From assembly GCF_011602085.1 (NCBI RefSeq), contig NZ_JAAONY010000002.1:620001-684000 (forward strand): DNA of 64,000 nucleotides. The letters are read 5' to 3'. Source of the stretch: Pseudoteredinibacter isoporae (GTDB lineage Bacteria > Pseudomonadota > Gammaproteobacteria > Pseudomonadales > Cellvibrionaceae). The translations under genes and the position numbers were made by a program. This document shows, one piece after another, positions 1 to 9,527 of this stretch. The notes below the pieces were generated by a model, which was not told the DNA's origin, searched no databases, and worked only from the letters and a program-made list of their open reading frames with translations. The stretch's first letter is position 1, and the number at the start of each line of letters is the position of its first letter.

Positions 1-638
1 TCGGCACTTTCTTTTTCGTGACTGGCTTCAACTTTCGCCTTGAACTCTGTCAGCTGGCTTTTTAAGGGATTGAGTAACTGCGTGAGTGATTGCTGGCTGT
101 CATCGTTGAAGCGCTTGGCCTGTTGCTCGTAGATTTTGGCCGACAGTGCCTCAAACTGAGTCATCATCTGCTGACGGCTTTGCTCAACAAAAGCCATTTG
201 AGATTGATGATGTTCTTTCTGCTCATGCAGTTTTGTTTCTGTACTTGAAAGGCTGGCCTGCAAGCGTACCAATTGCTGCTCTTTCTCAGGCATTACTGAA
301 AGCTGCTGCTCCAGCATTTCCAGCTTCTGCTTAGACTGAACCAATTGCAGTTGCAGCTGATGTTTTTCCTGAGCCAGTTCTTTATTCTCAAGCAGCATTT
401 GCTCCGACTCTTTGCCCAGTTGCATCAATTGCAGCTGCAAAGCGTCATGCTTAGCGAGATCTTGTTCTCTTTGCGCTTCAAACTGCTGCTGTCGTTCGAG
501 CTGACGGGTTTCTTCGAGTCGTTGAGACACTCGATTGCGCCAGAGGCGCCAAAGCAAAAGCACCAACAAAAACACTGCCGCCGAAAAGAATACCAAGTGG
601 CTTGGCCAGCCAAGAATTTGCATGGGTATTAGCTTCAT
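1..638 (-). CDS. rmuC: DNA recombination protein RmuC, 3' part cut by window start
   Basis: Reading the minus strand from the ATG at 638 gives about 212 codons that stay open to the window edge. Residues 10-27 form one hydrophobic segment, followed by a long Gln/Glu/Leu-rich coiled coil to about residue 165. After that comes a stretch resembling the E. coli RmuC family just before its nuclease-like core (QFEALSAKIYEQ, then SLTQLLNPLKSQLTEFK). RmuC is a membrane-anchored protein that limits recombination at inverted repeats; its catalytic domain lies beyond the window. AGGA five bases before the ATG at 638 supports this start over the in-frame ATG at 623. It is divergent from the TPR gene at 867. 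Family assignment is from remembered similarity and is fairly secure. Confidence 0.85.
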   Translation of the reverse strand, partial: MKLIPMQILGWPSHLVFFSAAVFLLVLLLWRLWRNRVSQRLEETRQLERQQQFEAQREQDLAKHDALQLQLMQLGKESEQMLLENKELAQEKHQLQLQLVQSKQKLEMLEQQLSVMPEKEQQLVRLQASLSSTETKLHEQKEHHQSQMAFVEQSRQQMMTQFEALSAKIYEQQAKRFNDDSQQSLTQLLNPLKSQLTEFKAKVEASHEKESA

Positions 639-866
639 TTGCTTCCTATTTCTTCACTATCATCGCTGCGTTACCATTGACGCGCTTTCAGATGCTCAAC
701 AAGCATCTACACCACTGGGTGCTCTGTTTTTCATTATGGGCGCTAGTATACCTCAGCTCGCTTTGCATGTTGCGCCAAAGCCAATACAATAGCCCCAGGC
801 CAAGCGCATTTAAACGGCTTTTGCTCACAAATAAGACCAAAGACACAAAAATCGAATTGCTAAACT

Positions 867-1286
867 ATGAGTCTGGATTCCAATATTGCCCACCAAATAG
901 AAGAGCTCTGTGACCGTGGCTACCAACTCTACGATGAGCAATCTTACGAGGCCGCTTTGCGCGTCTTTTATCAGGCCTGGTTAAAACTCCCCAAACCCCA
1001 AGCCCAATATCAGCAAGCAGCCTGGGTACTAACCGCCATAGGCGACAGCTATTACAAATTGTCCAACTACAGCCAGAGCATTGAAGCGCTGAATTCCGCA
1101 CTGCATTGCCCCGGGGGACAGCTGGCCTTTATTCACACCCGCCTGGCCCAGGCCTATTATGAATCCGGCGACAAAAACAGCTCGGCTGAGCACTTCCAAA
1201 AGGCCGAGGAAATGGACCCCAAACAGACTCAAAAGCTCGCGCCAAAATACCGCCTCTTCATCAAAAACAACCGCCTCAAACGCTGA
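867..1286 (+). CDS. small tetratricopeptide-repeat (TPR) protein
   Basis: 139 residues with no signal peptide or membrane segment, so probably cytoplasmic. Three TPR-like helical pairs are readable at about residues 12-45 (GYQLYDEQSYEAALRVFYQA), 50-83 (AIGDSYYKLSNYSQSIEALN) and 88-120 (ARLAQAYYESGDKNSSAEHF-like), with the usual small/aromatic spacing. The protein ends in a basic tail (FIKNNRLKR). TPR proteins of this size are usually protein-interaction adaptors; nothing in the sequence names its partner. It is divergent from rmuC across 228 bases, and no strong Shine-Dalgarno precedes the ATG. The gene is clearly real (repeat pattern, coding bias) but its role is unknown. Confidence 0.75.
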   Translation: MSLDSNIAHQIEELCDRGYQLYDEQSYEAALRVFYQAWLKLPKPQAQYQQAAWVLTAIGDSYYKLSNYSQSIEALNSALHCPGGQLAFIHTRLAQAYYESGDKNSSAEHFQKAEEMDPKQTQKLAPKYRLFIKNNRLKR

Positions 1287-1471
1287 GCCGCTGACTTTTC
1301 GTCAGTTTTAGCCTGTAAAAATCTGCGCTTTTACCACTCGTCAATCGAAGCTCCAATCTAGCTGGATATGAGCCCATCAGCTGCTATTTTTTGATTAAGC
1401 AAAGATTTGTTTAACAACATCTGTAGCATGGATGCCATGTATGACTCCAGGAGCATTTAACGAGGCCCGTT

Positions 1472-1768
1472 ATGAAGAAAACAACAACCGCTATCGCCTT
1501 TAGCGCATTTATTATGATCTCTCAGCCGGGGTGGAGCGCGTGCAGCGAACCATCACAACCCAATCTCCCAGATCCATCAACCGCAGTAACTCCGGAAATG
1601 GTGAAAGCTAAAAAAGAAGTTAAGCAGTATCTTGCTGATGCTGACCGCTACTTGAACTGCAAGCGCCTGAACACTCGCCAGCACAACGCTATGGTCGATA
1701 AGATGCAGGCATTGGCGAATAACTTTAACCAGATTATTCGACAGTACAAAGAACGTCAGGGCAGCTGA
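1472..1768 (+). CDS. small secreted protein of unknown function
   Basis: 98 residues opening with a typical Sec signal peptide (KK, then AIAFSAFIMISQPGWSA; probable cleavage after Ala22), so the mature protein of about 75 residues is likely periplasmic or secreted. It contains only two cysteines, one right at the mature N terminus (ACSEP) and one in LNCKR, which could pair. The remainder is helical and charged (EMVKAKKEVKQYLADADRY; DKMQALANNFNQIIRQY). CGAGG eight bases before the ATG is the ribosome site. I recognise no named family. It is a monocistronic gene with its own terminator, convergent with ppiD. The cysteine is not in a lipobox. Confidence 0.7.
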   Translation: MKKTTTAIAFSAFIMISQPGWSACSEPSQPNLPDPSTAVTPEMVKAKKEVKQYLADADRYLNCKRLNTRQHNAMVDKMQALANNFNQIIRQYKERQGS

Positions 1769-1788
1769 TCCCTGTTGATACCAGACAT

Positions 1789-1817
1789 AAAAAAGGCCAG
1801 CTTAGCTGGCCTTTTTT
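1789..1817. terminator. bidirectional intrinsic terminator between the small secreted gene and ppiD
   Basis: A perfect 13-bp inverted repeat, A-tract plus GGCCAGC / TTA loop / GCTGGCC plus T-tract. Both strands end in six T, so it can stop the plus-strand gene ending at 1768 and ppiD ending at 1825. Confidence 0.9.
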
Positions 1818-1824
1818 ATTGATC

Positions 1825-3717
1825 TTAAATGCTGCCGTTATTATCGAAGACTTCGATTTCGGCATCTGCTCTAAGCTGCTCTTGGAACGCCGAGAAATCC
1901 CGACGCGCTTCAGCTTGTTCCAGCTGAGCGGAGAGTTGCTGCTTTTCATTTTTGTTGATGTCATCTGCACTTAACTCAGTCACACCATTCAACTGAATCA
2001 ATTGCAAATCACCGTTAGCCAATGACAACTCATCAAAGGCCGGGAACGCTGTCGCCTTCATCGCGAATACAGCCTTCAGCAGCTGCTGCTCAACCTGAAA
2101 GTTATCCTTGCGTGAGGCGAGTACAACATTCCAGGTGTAGGATTTCTCTTTGGCCAATGCTTCCAGGTCACCGCCTGTCGCAACGGCATCTTCCAGCTCT
2201 TTCGCAGCGAGCTGCTGACGCCCAAGAATGGTAGCGTTGGTTAACTTGCTGACAATCTCTTCCTTAACCTCATCCAAAGGCTTTACGGCAGGCGCTTTGT
2301 AATCAACCACCTTAACAATCGCTACCTGAGTATCCGACAACTCGATCGGGTCGCTGGTCTGACGATCTTTCAGTACCTGATCCGAGAAAATCGCTTCCAA
2401 AACCTTCGGGTGGGACAGAAGACCTTCAGAACCGGAACGACTCAACCAGACACTGCTCTGCATATCCAGGCCCAGCTGGCCGGCGACATCGGTCAGATCT
2501 TCAGCGTTATACGCCAACTCTTCCAACTCGGGGGCCAACTCTTCAAACTCAGCCATAGCTTTGTCGCGCACCAGACGCTCGCGGATTTCGTCCTTCATGG
2601 AATCGTAGCTTGGCGCTTCAGGGGCGTCGATTTCCAACAACTTGATGAAATGAACACCGGCCTCCGTCGTAACAGCCTGGGAAACTTCGCCTTCCTGCAT
2701 GCCCGCCAGAGCAGCTTCGAAGGCCTCAGGGAAGGTAGCACCGTCGGTAAAGCCCAGATCACCACCCTGTTCTGCACTCAGAATGTCGTCACTGTAGGTC
2801 TTGGCAAGGGCTTCAAAGGCCTCACCCGCGTCCAACTTGGCCTGGATCTCATCCGCTTTAGCCTGGTCGATACCATCACCCAGATCCTCAAGCAGAATAT
2901 GCGCCGCACGACGACGCTCCGAACCTTCGAATACGGAGATTTCCTGCTCGTGCTGGGCACGAATATCTTCTTCAGCCACATCGATATTCTTAGCCAGCTC
3001 ATCAACGTCCAGAGCTACCAGTTGTGCTTTAACCTGCTCTGGGCCCATATATTGGGCGGAGTTATTCTGGTATTCCGCGTCGATTGCTGCCTGATCCGGT
3101 GCAGCGCCTTCTGAAAACAGGTCTTTAGGAAGGGTTACAAAATAGAAGTCACGGGTTTGACCAGCGCGTACCAGAGTACTGGTCAATTCCGCATCGGTCG
3201 CAAATGCTGTCAGGCTGATGCCCTGACGCAGCTGCGCACCAATCAATTCATCCTGCAGCACTTTTTTATAACTTGTCGGGGTGTAACCCAGACTCGCCAA
3301 ACGCTGGCGATACAGCTGCGGGGAAAACTTGCCATCAACCTTGAAGGCTTCTTCAGCCAACAACAACTGATCAATGCGCGCATCGGAAATCGCAATGCCA
3401 CTATCACGAGCCGAAATGATTTCCAATTTCTGAGAAATCAATTGCTCCAGAACCGGCGTTCTCCAACGCTCGTCGGTCAGGAATTCGGCAGGCAGCTGAT
3501 CACCAAAGCGGTTAACCATTTGCTGCTTCTGCATGGCAATTGCACGAGTTAATTCGGTATCGGTGATGGCTTCGCCATCAACCTGTGCCGCTTCACCCTG
3601 GTTCGAGTTCGTCGTAAATAGGGAATCAACACCAAATAAAACAAATGGAATTGAAATCAACACAACAAGGACAACAGCGAATATTCCTTGAAGCTTGTTA
3701 CGAAAACTCTGAATCAT
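1825..3717 (-). CDS. ppiD: periplasmic folding chaperone PpiD (SurA_N/PpiC)
   Basis: 630 residues, close to E. coli PpiD (623). A short basic N terminus is followed by a single transmembrane anchor at about residues 12-30 (IFAVVLVVLISIPFVLFGVD), leaving the rest in the periplasm. A SurA_N-like chaperone region covers about 40-170. A parvulin PpiC domain covers about 268-365 (AAHILLED; GGDLGF; GVHFIKL). PpiD is a membrane-bound chaperone at the Sec translocon for newly exported outer-membrane proteins. The open frame extends upstream to 3813, but ATG 3717 starts the family N terminus and has AGG seven bases ahead. It follows hupB, the conserved lon-hupB-ppiD order. Confidence 0.93.
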   Translation of the reverse strand: MIQSFRNKLQGIFAVVLVVLISIPFVLFGVDSLFTTNSNQGEAAQVDGEAITDTELTRAIAMQKQQMVNRFGDQLPAEFLTDERWRTPVLEQLISQKLEIISARDSGIAISDARIDQLLLAEEAFKVDGKFSPQLYRQRLASLGYTPTSYKKVLQDELIGAQLRQGISLTAFATDAELTSTLVRAGQTRDFYFVTLPKDLFSEGAAPDQAAIDAEYQNNSAQYMGPEQVKAQLVALDVDELAKNIDVAEEDIRAQHEQEISVFEGSERRRAAHILLEDLGDGIDQAKADEIQAKLDAGEAFEALAKTYSDDILSAEQGGDLGFTDGATFPEAFEAALAGMQEGEVSQAVTTEAGVHFIKLLEIDAPEAPSYDSMKDEIRERLVRDKAMAEFEELAPELEELAYNAEDLTDVAGQLGLDMQSSVWLSRSGSEGLLSHPKVLEAIFSDQVLKDRQTSDPIELSDTQVAIVKVVDYKAPAVKPLDEVKEEIVSKLTNATILGRQQLAAKELEDAVATGGDLEALAKEKSYTWNVVLASRKDNFQVEQQLLKAVFAMKATAFPAFDELSLANGDLQLIQLNGVTELSADDINKNEKQQLSAQLEQAEARRDFSAFQEQLRADAEIEVFDNNGSI

Positions 3718-3789
3718 GGTCAAGCCTGCTTTATTCTTTCTTGGTTTTTTGCCACAAACCGTGGCATTTAATGGAGGTTTTACAAACAG

Positions 3790-3820
3790 AAAAGGCGCGC
3801 TCTTAATAAGCACGCCTTTC
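3790..3820 (-). terminator. intrinsic terminator after hupB
   Basis: On the minus strand AAAGGCGTGC / 9-base loop / GCGCGCCTTT with one mismatch, then TTTTC. It lies between hupB (ends 3900) and ppiD (starts 3717), so it should reduce read-through from hupB. Confidence 0.7.
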
Positions 3821-3899
3821 TTGCTAGCTAAACCCCAATGTCAACATCCTGATATTTGATGAATGCTTTTGATATTTGGGTTTAACGAAAGCACTCGAC

Positions 3900-4172
3900 T
3901 TAGTTAACTGCGTCTTTCAGTGCTTTACCCGCTTTGAAGCTTGGGATTTTAGCCGCTGCGATTTCGATTGGCTCACCAGTTTGTGGGTTGCGGCCAGTAC
4001 GAGCAGCGCGATCTTTAACAGCGAAAGTACCGAAGCCAACCAATACAACCTGGTCACCCTCTTTCAAAGCACCAGTTACACTGTCTACCATCGCGTCCAA
4101 GGCACGGCCAGCAGCAGCTTTAGGAATGTCAGCAGATGCTGCAATAGCTTCGATTAATTCAGATTTGTTCAC
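3900..4172 (-). CDS. hupB: nucleoid-associated protein HU-beta
   Basis: 90 residues, the normal HU length, beginning [11 protein letters not shown] and carrying the DNA-binding arm with the HU signature ([20 protein letters not shown]) and the [11 protein letters not shown] end. HU bends and compacts DNA non-specifically as a dimer. The start codon is GTG, preceded by GAGGGG with a five-base spacer, which fixes the start. It sits between lon and ppiD as in Pseudomonas and enterics. A good sigma70-type promoter lies at 4294-4323. IHF-beta, also in this window at 24637, is distinguishable by its different arm sequence. Confidence 0.96.
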   Translation of the reverse strand: MNKSELIEAIAASADIPKAAAGRALDAMVDSVTGALKEGDQVVLVGFGTFAVKDRAARTGRNPQTGEPIEIAAAKIPSFKAGKALKDAVN

Positions 4173-4293
4173 AATAACCCCTCTTACATTACTCGGTCGG
4201 TACGGTCTCTAAGAACGTTACATATTCGTTCAGAATCCCGTTCTGGAATCTCTTTCTTTTATCAGCAGCCCGCACGGGGCAAGCGAATAGCGA

Positions 4294-4323
4294 TTTATAC
4301 CAAAGCCCCGTCGGACGGGTCAA
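4294..4323 (-). promoter_or_regulatory. candidate sigma70 promoter for hupB
   Basis: On the minus strand TTGACC (4318-4323), 18-base spacer, TATAAA (4294-4299). Transcription would begin about 115 bases before the hupB GTG. Seen in sequence; activity is inferred. Confidence 0.6.
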
Positions 4324-4467
4324 GGACGGCGTTATTAAATTTACAAAGCCGAGCAATTTATAATCAAATTGCTTCACATTCACCGAATTTCGCCGCTCAA
4401 ACTGAACCCCAAATGAACGCAGGGCTCAGTTCGAACAACTGATGCTGATTATTTTTTAAACGCCACC

Positions 4468-6885
4468 TTAGTGGGTTTTGGCTTGCTCATGCTTGTGAGT
4501 GTTCGCCAGCTTCTCGCGCAGTTTGGCGTACTCTTCATCACTGTACGGTTTGGGTGAATTCTGCAGTGCAACTTCCAGCACCTCATCAATCCATTTCACC
4601 GGAATAATGTCGAGATCAGCCTTGATATTGTCGGGAATTTCCTTCAAATCACGCTCATTGCCAGCAGGAATCACTACGGTCTTGATGCCCCCACGATGTG
4701 CAGCAAGCAGTTTTTCCTTCAATCCACCAATACGCAGCACTTCGCCGCGCAGGGTAATTTCACCGGTCATGGCCACATCGGCCTTCACCGGAATATTGGT
4801 GTATACCGAAACCAGGGCCGTCGCCATGGCGATACCCGCACTCGGGCCGTCCTTAGGTGTCGCGCCTTCTGGCACGTGGATATGAATGTCAGAGGTCTCA
4901 TGGAAGTCTGGCAAAATACCCAAATTCTGGCTGCGAGCACGCACGACCGTTGTCGCCGCCTGGATTGACTCCTGCATCACATCACCCAGAGAACCGGTTT
5001 TCACCATGCGTCCTTTACCCGGTACCGTAGAAGCCTCGATGGTCAGCAACTCACCACCCACCTGGGTCCAGGCCAAACCAGTGACCTGCCCGACCTGGTT
5101 TTGCTCATCGGCAACACCAAAGTCAAAGCTGCGTACACCCAGGTAATGCTCAAGCTTACTGGCGTCGATGCTGACGCGACCTTTGACTTCCGCTTTTACC
5201 AATTCCTTCACAACCTTGCGACACAGCTTGGCCACTTCTCGGTCCAAACCACGCACACCCGCTTCGCGCGTGTAGTAGCGAATCACATCGCGCACAGCGT
5301 CCGACTCAATGCTCAGCTCAGCCTCTTTCAGACCATTCGCCTTCATTTGCTTTGGAATCAAGTAACGCTCAGCAATATTGACCTTTTCGTCTTCGGTGTA
5401 ACCCGGCAGACGAATAACCTCCATACGATCCAGCAATGGTCCTGGAATATTCATGGAGTTTGACGTACAAACAAACATGACATCGGAAAGATCGTAATCC
5501 ACTTCAAGGTAGTGGTCGTTAAAGGCTTTATTTTGTTCGGGGTCTAACACTTCCAACAATGCAGAGGCGGGGTCGCCACGATGATCCATCCCCATTTTGT
5601 CGATTTCATCCAGTAAAAACAGCGGGTTTTTAACACCGGCTTTGGAAATCTTTTGAATCAGTTTACCGGGTAGAGAACCAATATAGGTACGACGGTGCCC
5701 GCGAATTTCGGCTTCATCTCGCACGCCACCCAAGGCCATACGCACATATTCGCGATTGGTTGCGCGCGCTATGGATTCACCCAGTGAGGTTTTACCAACA
5801 CCCGGAGGACCAACCAGACACAGCACCGGTCCTTTGATTTTTTTCACGCGTTTTTGAACGGCAAGATATTCCAGAATGCGCTCTTTGACTTCTTCGAGAC
5901 CATAGTGATCATCGTTAAGAATTTTTTCAGCGCGCACTAAATCGTGTCGAACCTTGCTGCGTTTTTTCCACGGGAGATTGACGATCCAATCGAGATAAGA
6001 GCGCACCACAGAAGCTTCCGCCGACATCGGTGACATCAACTTCAACTTGGAAAGCTCGGACATGGCCTTTTGTTCGGCCTCCTTGCTCATACCACTCTCG
6101 CCGATTTTTGTCTCCAGCTCTTCGACTTCGTTCGGCTCATCGCCCATGTCGCCCAGTTCTTTTTGAATGGCCTTCATCTGCTCATTCAAATAGTACTCGC
6201 GCTGGCTTTTTTCCATTTGTTTTTTAACGCGCCCACGGATGCGTTTTTCAACCTGGAATAAATCAGATTCGGCTTCCATCAAAGCCAGCAAGTGCTCAAT
6301 ACGCACTTGGATGTCGGCGATTTCAAGGATTTCCTGTTTCTGCGGAAGCTCCAGGGTCATATGAGCGGCAATGGTGTCCGCAAAACGCCCGGGCTCATCG
6401 ATTCCCGACAGCGAAGTCACCACCTCGGCCGGAATCTTCTTGTTCATGTTTACATACTGCTCGAACTGCGCCATTGCGGTACGAATAAGCACGTCCGCAG
6501 AACGCTCTTCGATATCATCAACAGGCAGAGCTTCGACTTCAACCAGGTAGTGATTTCCGTCTTCGCGCATGGATTTGATGGATGCACGACTGGAACCCTC
6601 AACCAACACTTTTACCGTGCCATCCGGGAGCTTCAGCAGCTGCAGAACCGACGCGATGGTACCCACCTCATAGATGCCCTCCAGAGTGGGATCATCTTCG
6701 CCAGCGTCTTTCTGGGCAACGAGCATGACCTGCTTATCAGCCGCCATCGCGATCTCAAGGGCCTCGATGGACTTTTCCCGGCCAACAAACAGGGGAACCA
6801 CCATATGGGGATAAACCACTACATCACGCAATGGCAATAGTGGCAATTCGAGGGAATTGGCGCTTACTTCACTGCTCTGTTCCAT
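4468..6885 (-). CDS. lon: ATP-dependent protease Lon
   Basis: 805 residues (E. coli 784). The order is the LonA substrate-binding N domain (about 1-210, starting LPLLPLRDVVVYPHMVVPL), a coiled-coil linker (about 215-310), an AAA+ ATPase with Walker A GPPGVGKTS and the arginine-rich GHRRTYIGS segment, and a C-terminal protease domain. The Ser-Lys dyad is readable as S682 in PKDGPSAG and K725 in GGLKEKLLAAHRGG. Lon degrades misfolded and short-lived regulatory proteins in the cytoplasm. AGAGG six bases before ATG 6885 sets the start. It lies downstream of the clpX terminator with its own heat-shock-like promoter, so it can be expressed apart from clpPX. Confidence 0.97.
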   Translation of the reverse strand: MEQSSEVSANSLELPLLPLRDVVVYPHMVVPLFVGREKSIEALEIAMAADKQVMLVAQKDAGEDDPTLEGIYEVGTIASVLQLLKLPDGTVKVLVEGSSRASIKSMREDGNHYLVEVEALPVDDIEERSADVLIRTAMAQFEQYVNMNKKIPAEVVTSLSGIDEPGRFADTIAAHMTLELPQKQEILEIADIQVRIEHLLALMEAESDLFQVEKRIRGRVKKQMEKSQREYYLNEQMKAIQKELGDMGDEPNEVEELETKIGESGMSKEAEQKAMSELSKLKLMSPMSAEASVVRSYLDWIVNLPWKKRSKVRHDLVRAEKILNDDHYGLEEVKERILEYLAVQKRVKKIKGPVLCLVGPPGVGKTSLGESIARATNREYVRMALGGVRDEAEIRGHRRTYIGSLPGKLIQKISKAGVKNPLFLLDEIDKMGMDHRGDPASALLEVLDPEQNKAFNDHYLEVDYDLSDVMFVCTSNSMNIPGPLLDRMEVIRLPGYTEDEKVNIAERYLIPKQMKANGLKEAELSIESDAVRDVIRYYTREAGVRGLDREVAKLCRKVVKELVKAEVKGRVSIDASKLEHYLGVRSFDFGVADEQNQVGQVTGLAWTQVGGELLTIEASTVPGKGRMVKTGSLGDVMQESIQAATTVVRARSQNLGILPDFHETSDIHIHVPEGATPKDGPSAGIAMATALVSVYTNIPVKADVAMTGEITLRGEVLRIGGLKEKLLAAHRGGIKTVVIPAGNERDLKEIPDNIKADLDIIPVKWIDEVLEVALQNSPKPYSDEEYAKLREKLANTHKHEQAKTH

Positions 6886-6970
6886 TTATGCCTCTTTGGA
6901 ATCTGTACTTCATTTCACCACTAGCTCCACAGCGCACCTGAAAGCGCCGGGCTTTTGGCCTTATATTGCT

Positions 6971-6999
6971 ATCATTGGGGCATGTCTGCAAATTACAAG
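6971..6999 (-). promoter_or_regulatory. candidate sigma32 (heat-shock) promoter for lon
   Basis: Minus strand CTTGTAA (6993-6999), then about 12-13 bases, then CCCCAATGA (6972-6980), close to the sigma32 pattern CTTGAAA / CCCCATnT. It lies about 90 bases before the lon ATG, between the clpX terminator and lon. Heat-shock control of lon is established in E. coli; here it is inferred from the motif. Confidence 0.5.
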
Positions 7000-7040
7000 C
7001 CAGCTGCCTGTTTTGTGATAGATTTATTGAACTGGCATAA

Positions 7041-7068
7041 AAAAAGGGGTGATATGTCACCCCTTTTT
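7041..7068. terminator. intrinsic terminator after clpX
   Basis: AAAAAGGGGTGA / TATG / TCACCCCTTTTT, a 12-bp stem with a T-tract on both strands, 20 bases past the clpX stop and before the lon promoter. Confidence 0.9.
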
Positions 7069-7088
7069 CGTACTCTTTAGACTGTCGC

Positions 7089-8378
7089 TTACTCTTCAGC
7101 AGCTGCGGCCTGATCGTTGGTCTCATAGACCAGCAAAGGCTCGGACTCACCCTTAATCACAGATTCATCCACCACCACTTTCACCACATTGTCCTCTGAA
7201 GGAATTTTATACATGGTATCCAGCAGCACAGATTCCATGATCGAACGCAGGCCACGGGCACCAGTCTTGCGTACCATAGCTTTGTTGGCAACAGCCTCCA
7301 GGGCATCCGGGCGGAAGTCGATCTCGACGTCTTCCATTTCAAACAGTTTATTGTACTGCTTGGTCAGAGAGTTCTTCGGCTCAGTCAGAATCTGAACCAA
7401 AGCGGCAATATCCAGCTCTTCCAGTGTTGCGATAACCGGCAAACGGCCAACAAATTCCGGAATCAAACCGTACTTCACCAGATCTTCCGGCTCCAATTCA
7501 TGCAGGGTTTCGCCAAAATCTTTATCGTCGGACTTGCTCTTCACTTCAGCTGAGAATCCGATACCGCCCTTCTCGGATCGGTCGCGAATGACTTTATCCA
7601 AGCCGGCAAAAGCACCACCACAGATAAACAGAATATTGGAGGTATCAACCTGCAAGAACTCCTGTTGCGGATGCTTACGACCACCCTGAGGCGGCACAGA
7701 AGCCACAGTGCCTTCGATCAGTTTCAACAGAGCCTGCTGAACGCCCTCACCGGACACATCACGGGTGATAGAAGGGTTATCAGATTTGCGGGAAATTTTA
7801 TCGATCTCATCGATGTAGACAATACCACGCTGGGCCTTATCGACATCGTAATCGCATTTCTGCAGCAACTTCTGGATGATGTTTTCAACATCTTCACCAA
7901 CGTAACCAGCCTCGGTTAAAGTAGTTGCATCGGCAATTGTAAACGGTACATTCAACAGACGAGCGAGGGTTTCCGCCAACAGGGTCTTACCGCTACCCGT
8001 CGGGCCCACCAGCAAAATATTACTTTTGCTCAGCTCAACTTCGTCTTTGTCTTTTTTCTTCTCGCCAATCTGCAGGCGCTTGTAGTGGTTATACACCGCC
8101 ACGGCCAGCACTTTCTTGGCTCGCTTCTGACCAATTACGTATTGATCCAGAATAGAAGAGATTTCCTGGGGAGTTGGTAAAGTATCAGAGTTGCCCTCTA
8201 CCGCAGCCTCTTGAATTTCCTCACGAATAATGTCGTTACACAGGTCGACACATTCATCGCAAATAAATACCGAAGGGCCGGCGATCAGCTTGCGGACTTC
8301 ATGCTGGCTTTTACCACAGAATGAACAATACAGCAGTTTGCCGTTGTCATCCCCATTTTCATTTGTGTGATCGGTCAT
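7089..8378 (-). CDS. clpX: ClpX, ATPase and specificity subunit of ClpXP
   Basis: 429 residues. The N-terminal zinc-binding domain has cysteines C18, C21, C40 and C43 ([17 protein letters not shown]). The AAA+ domain follows, with Walker A GPTGSGKT at about 125-132, Walker [10 protein letters not shown] and the ClpP-docking IGF-type loop region (GGIGFSAE). ClpX unfolds tagged proteins and feeds them into ClpP. The frame could begin one codon earlier at a TTG, but the ATG at 8378 has GGAG with a seven-base spacer. It is downstream of clpP on the same strand, separated by 252 bases with no gene, so it may have its own promoter. Confidence 0.97.
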   Translation of the reverse strand: MTDHTNENGDDNGKLLYCSFCGKSQHEVRKLIAGPSVFICDECVDLCNDIIREEIQEAAVEGNSDTLPTPQEISSILDQYVIGQKRAKKVLAVAVYNHYKRLQIGEKKKDKDEVELSKSNILLVGPTGSGKTLLAETLARLLNVPFTIADATTLTEAGYVGEDVENIIQKLLQKCDYDVDKAQRGIVYIDEIDKISRKSDNPSITRDVSGEGVQQALLKLIEGTVASVPPQGGRKHPQQEFLQVDTSNILFICGGAFAGLDKVIRDRSEKGGIGFSAEVKSKSDDKDFGETLHELEPEDLVKYGLIPEFVGRLPVIATLEELDIAALVQILTEPKNSLTKQYNKLFEMEDVEIDFRPDALEAVANKAMVRKTGARGLRSIMESVLLDTMYKIPSEDNVVKVVVDESVIKGESEPLLVYETNDQAAAAEE

Positions 8379-8630
8379 CAAACCACTCCACTATTGACCT
8401 TGTCATTATGGCCCTTTCTAAGCGGGAAAGTTTCCCAGCCGGGTCGCTCGAAGCCACCTGTCCGGTACAGGCGCGCCTGGGGCGTCAACGATATACCGAA
8501 TCTCCTGCCGGAGCTTGCCATAATATGTGTTCGTACAGACAAGATGAGTGCTTTCACTAGCTTTTTCAAGCCCACCTTGAACTGTGATAGATAATTGGCG
8601 CCTTATTCAACACATCTTAACAGATGCAGA

Positions 8631-9254
8631 TTAACGTGCGCTCAACACTTGGTCGACCAAGCCGTATTCCTGAGATTCTTCCGCACTCATAAAGTTATCG
8701 CGCTCGGTGTCCTCAGCTATTTGATCGACCGATTTACCCGTATTTTTAGCCAGGATTTCATTCAAACGCTGTCGAATCTTCAAAATTTCCTGAGCCTGGA
8801 TGTGGATATCGGTCGCCTGCCCCTGTGCACCACCACTTGGCTGGTGAATCATGGTACGGGCATTTGGCAGGCAATAACGCTTGCCTTCCGCACCAGAACT
8901 CAACAGGAAAGAGCCCATGCTGCAGGCCTGACCGATACACATGGTGCTGACATCCGGCTTGATAAACTGCATGGTGTCATAAATAGACATACCCGCAGTT
9001 ACTGAACCACCGGGTGAATTGATGTACAGGTGAATGTCTTTATCGGGGTTTTCCGCTTCCAGAAACAACAATTGAGCGACAACCAGATTCGCCATGTGGT
9101 CTTCTACTTGACCCACCAGGAAAATAACCCGCTCTTTTAACAGACGCGAGTAGATGTCATAGGATCGCTCTCCACGAGACGTTTGCTCTACCACCATAGG
9201 TACCAGACCACTGGCGACAGGAGATAGCGGGTTAATTGTGTCGATACTGGACAT
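8631..9254 (-). CDS. clpP: ClpP, serine protease subunit of ClpXP
   Basis: 207 residues, the standard size. The catalytic triad is readable as S112 (GQACSMGSF), H137 (MIHQPSGG) and D186 (ERDNFMS), at the same spacing as E. coli ClpP. The family core [13 protein letters not shown] is intact. ClpP forms a tetradecameric barrel that degrades substrates delivered by ClpX (or ClpA) in the cytoplasm. AAGGA lies 12 bases before the ATG, a slightly long spacing. It sits between tig and clpX, the conserved gammaproteobacterial order. Confidence 0.97.
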   Translation of the reverse strand: MSSIDTINPLSPVASGLVPMVVEQTSRGERSYDIYSRLLKERVIFLVGQVEDHMANLVVAQLLFLEAENPDKDIHLYINSPGGSVTAGMSIYDTMQFIKPDVSTMCIGQACSMGSFLLSSGAEGKRYCLPNARTMIHQPSGGAQGQATDIHIQAQEILKIRQRLNEILAKNTGKSVDQIAEDTERDNFMSAEESQEYGLVDQVLSAR

Positions 9255-9472
9255 TGTGTTATCAGATTCCTTATTACCTGGCGAGCCCGAAAATGGTCGC
9301 CTGATTAACTGATTGGCGGGAATTTAGTTGCCAATGATTCTTATATATCGGCCTTGGTAGCGCACACTGAAGCCCTGTACGATACCGGCAATCATCTACT
9401 CTGAGCTTAACTGCAAGATCGCAAGTATGCCAGTTTTCAGTCGATAAAATTCAATTCTGCCTAAAGCTTAAA

Positions 9473-9498
9473 CAAAAACGCCGGCATAATGCCGGCGC
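9473..9498 (-). terminator. intrinsic terminator after tig
   Basis: Minus strand CGCCGGCA / TTA / TGCCGGCG followed by TTTTTGTTT. It lies about 30 bases past the tig stop and ahead of clpP. Confidence 0.85.
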
Positions 9499-9527
9499 TT
9501 TGATCATTAAACGATCTAAGAGGTTAA

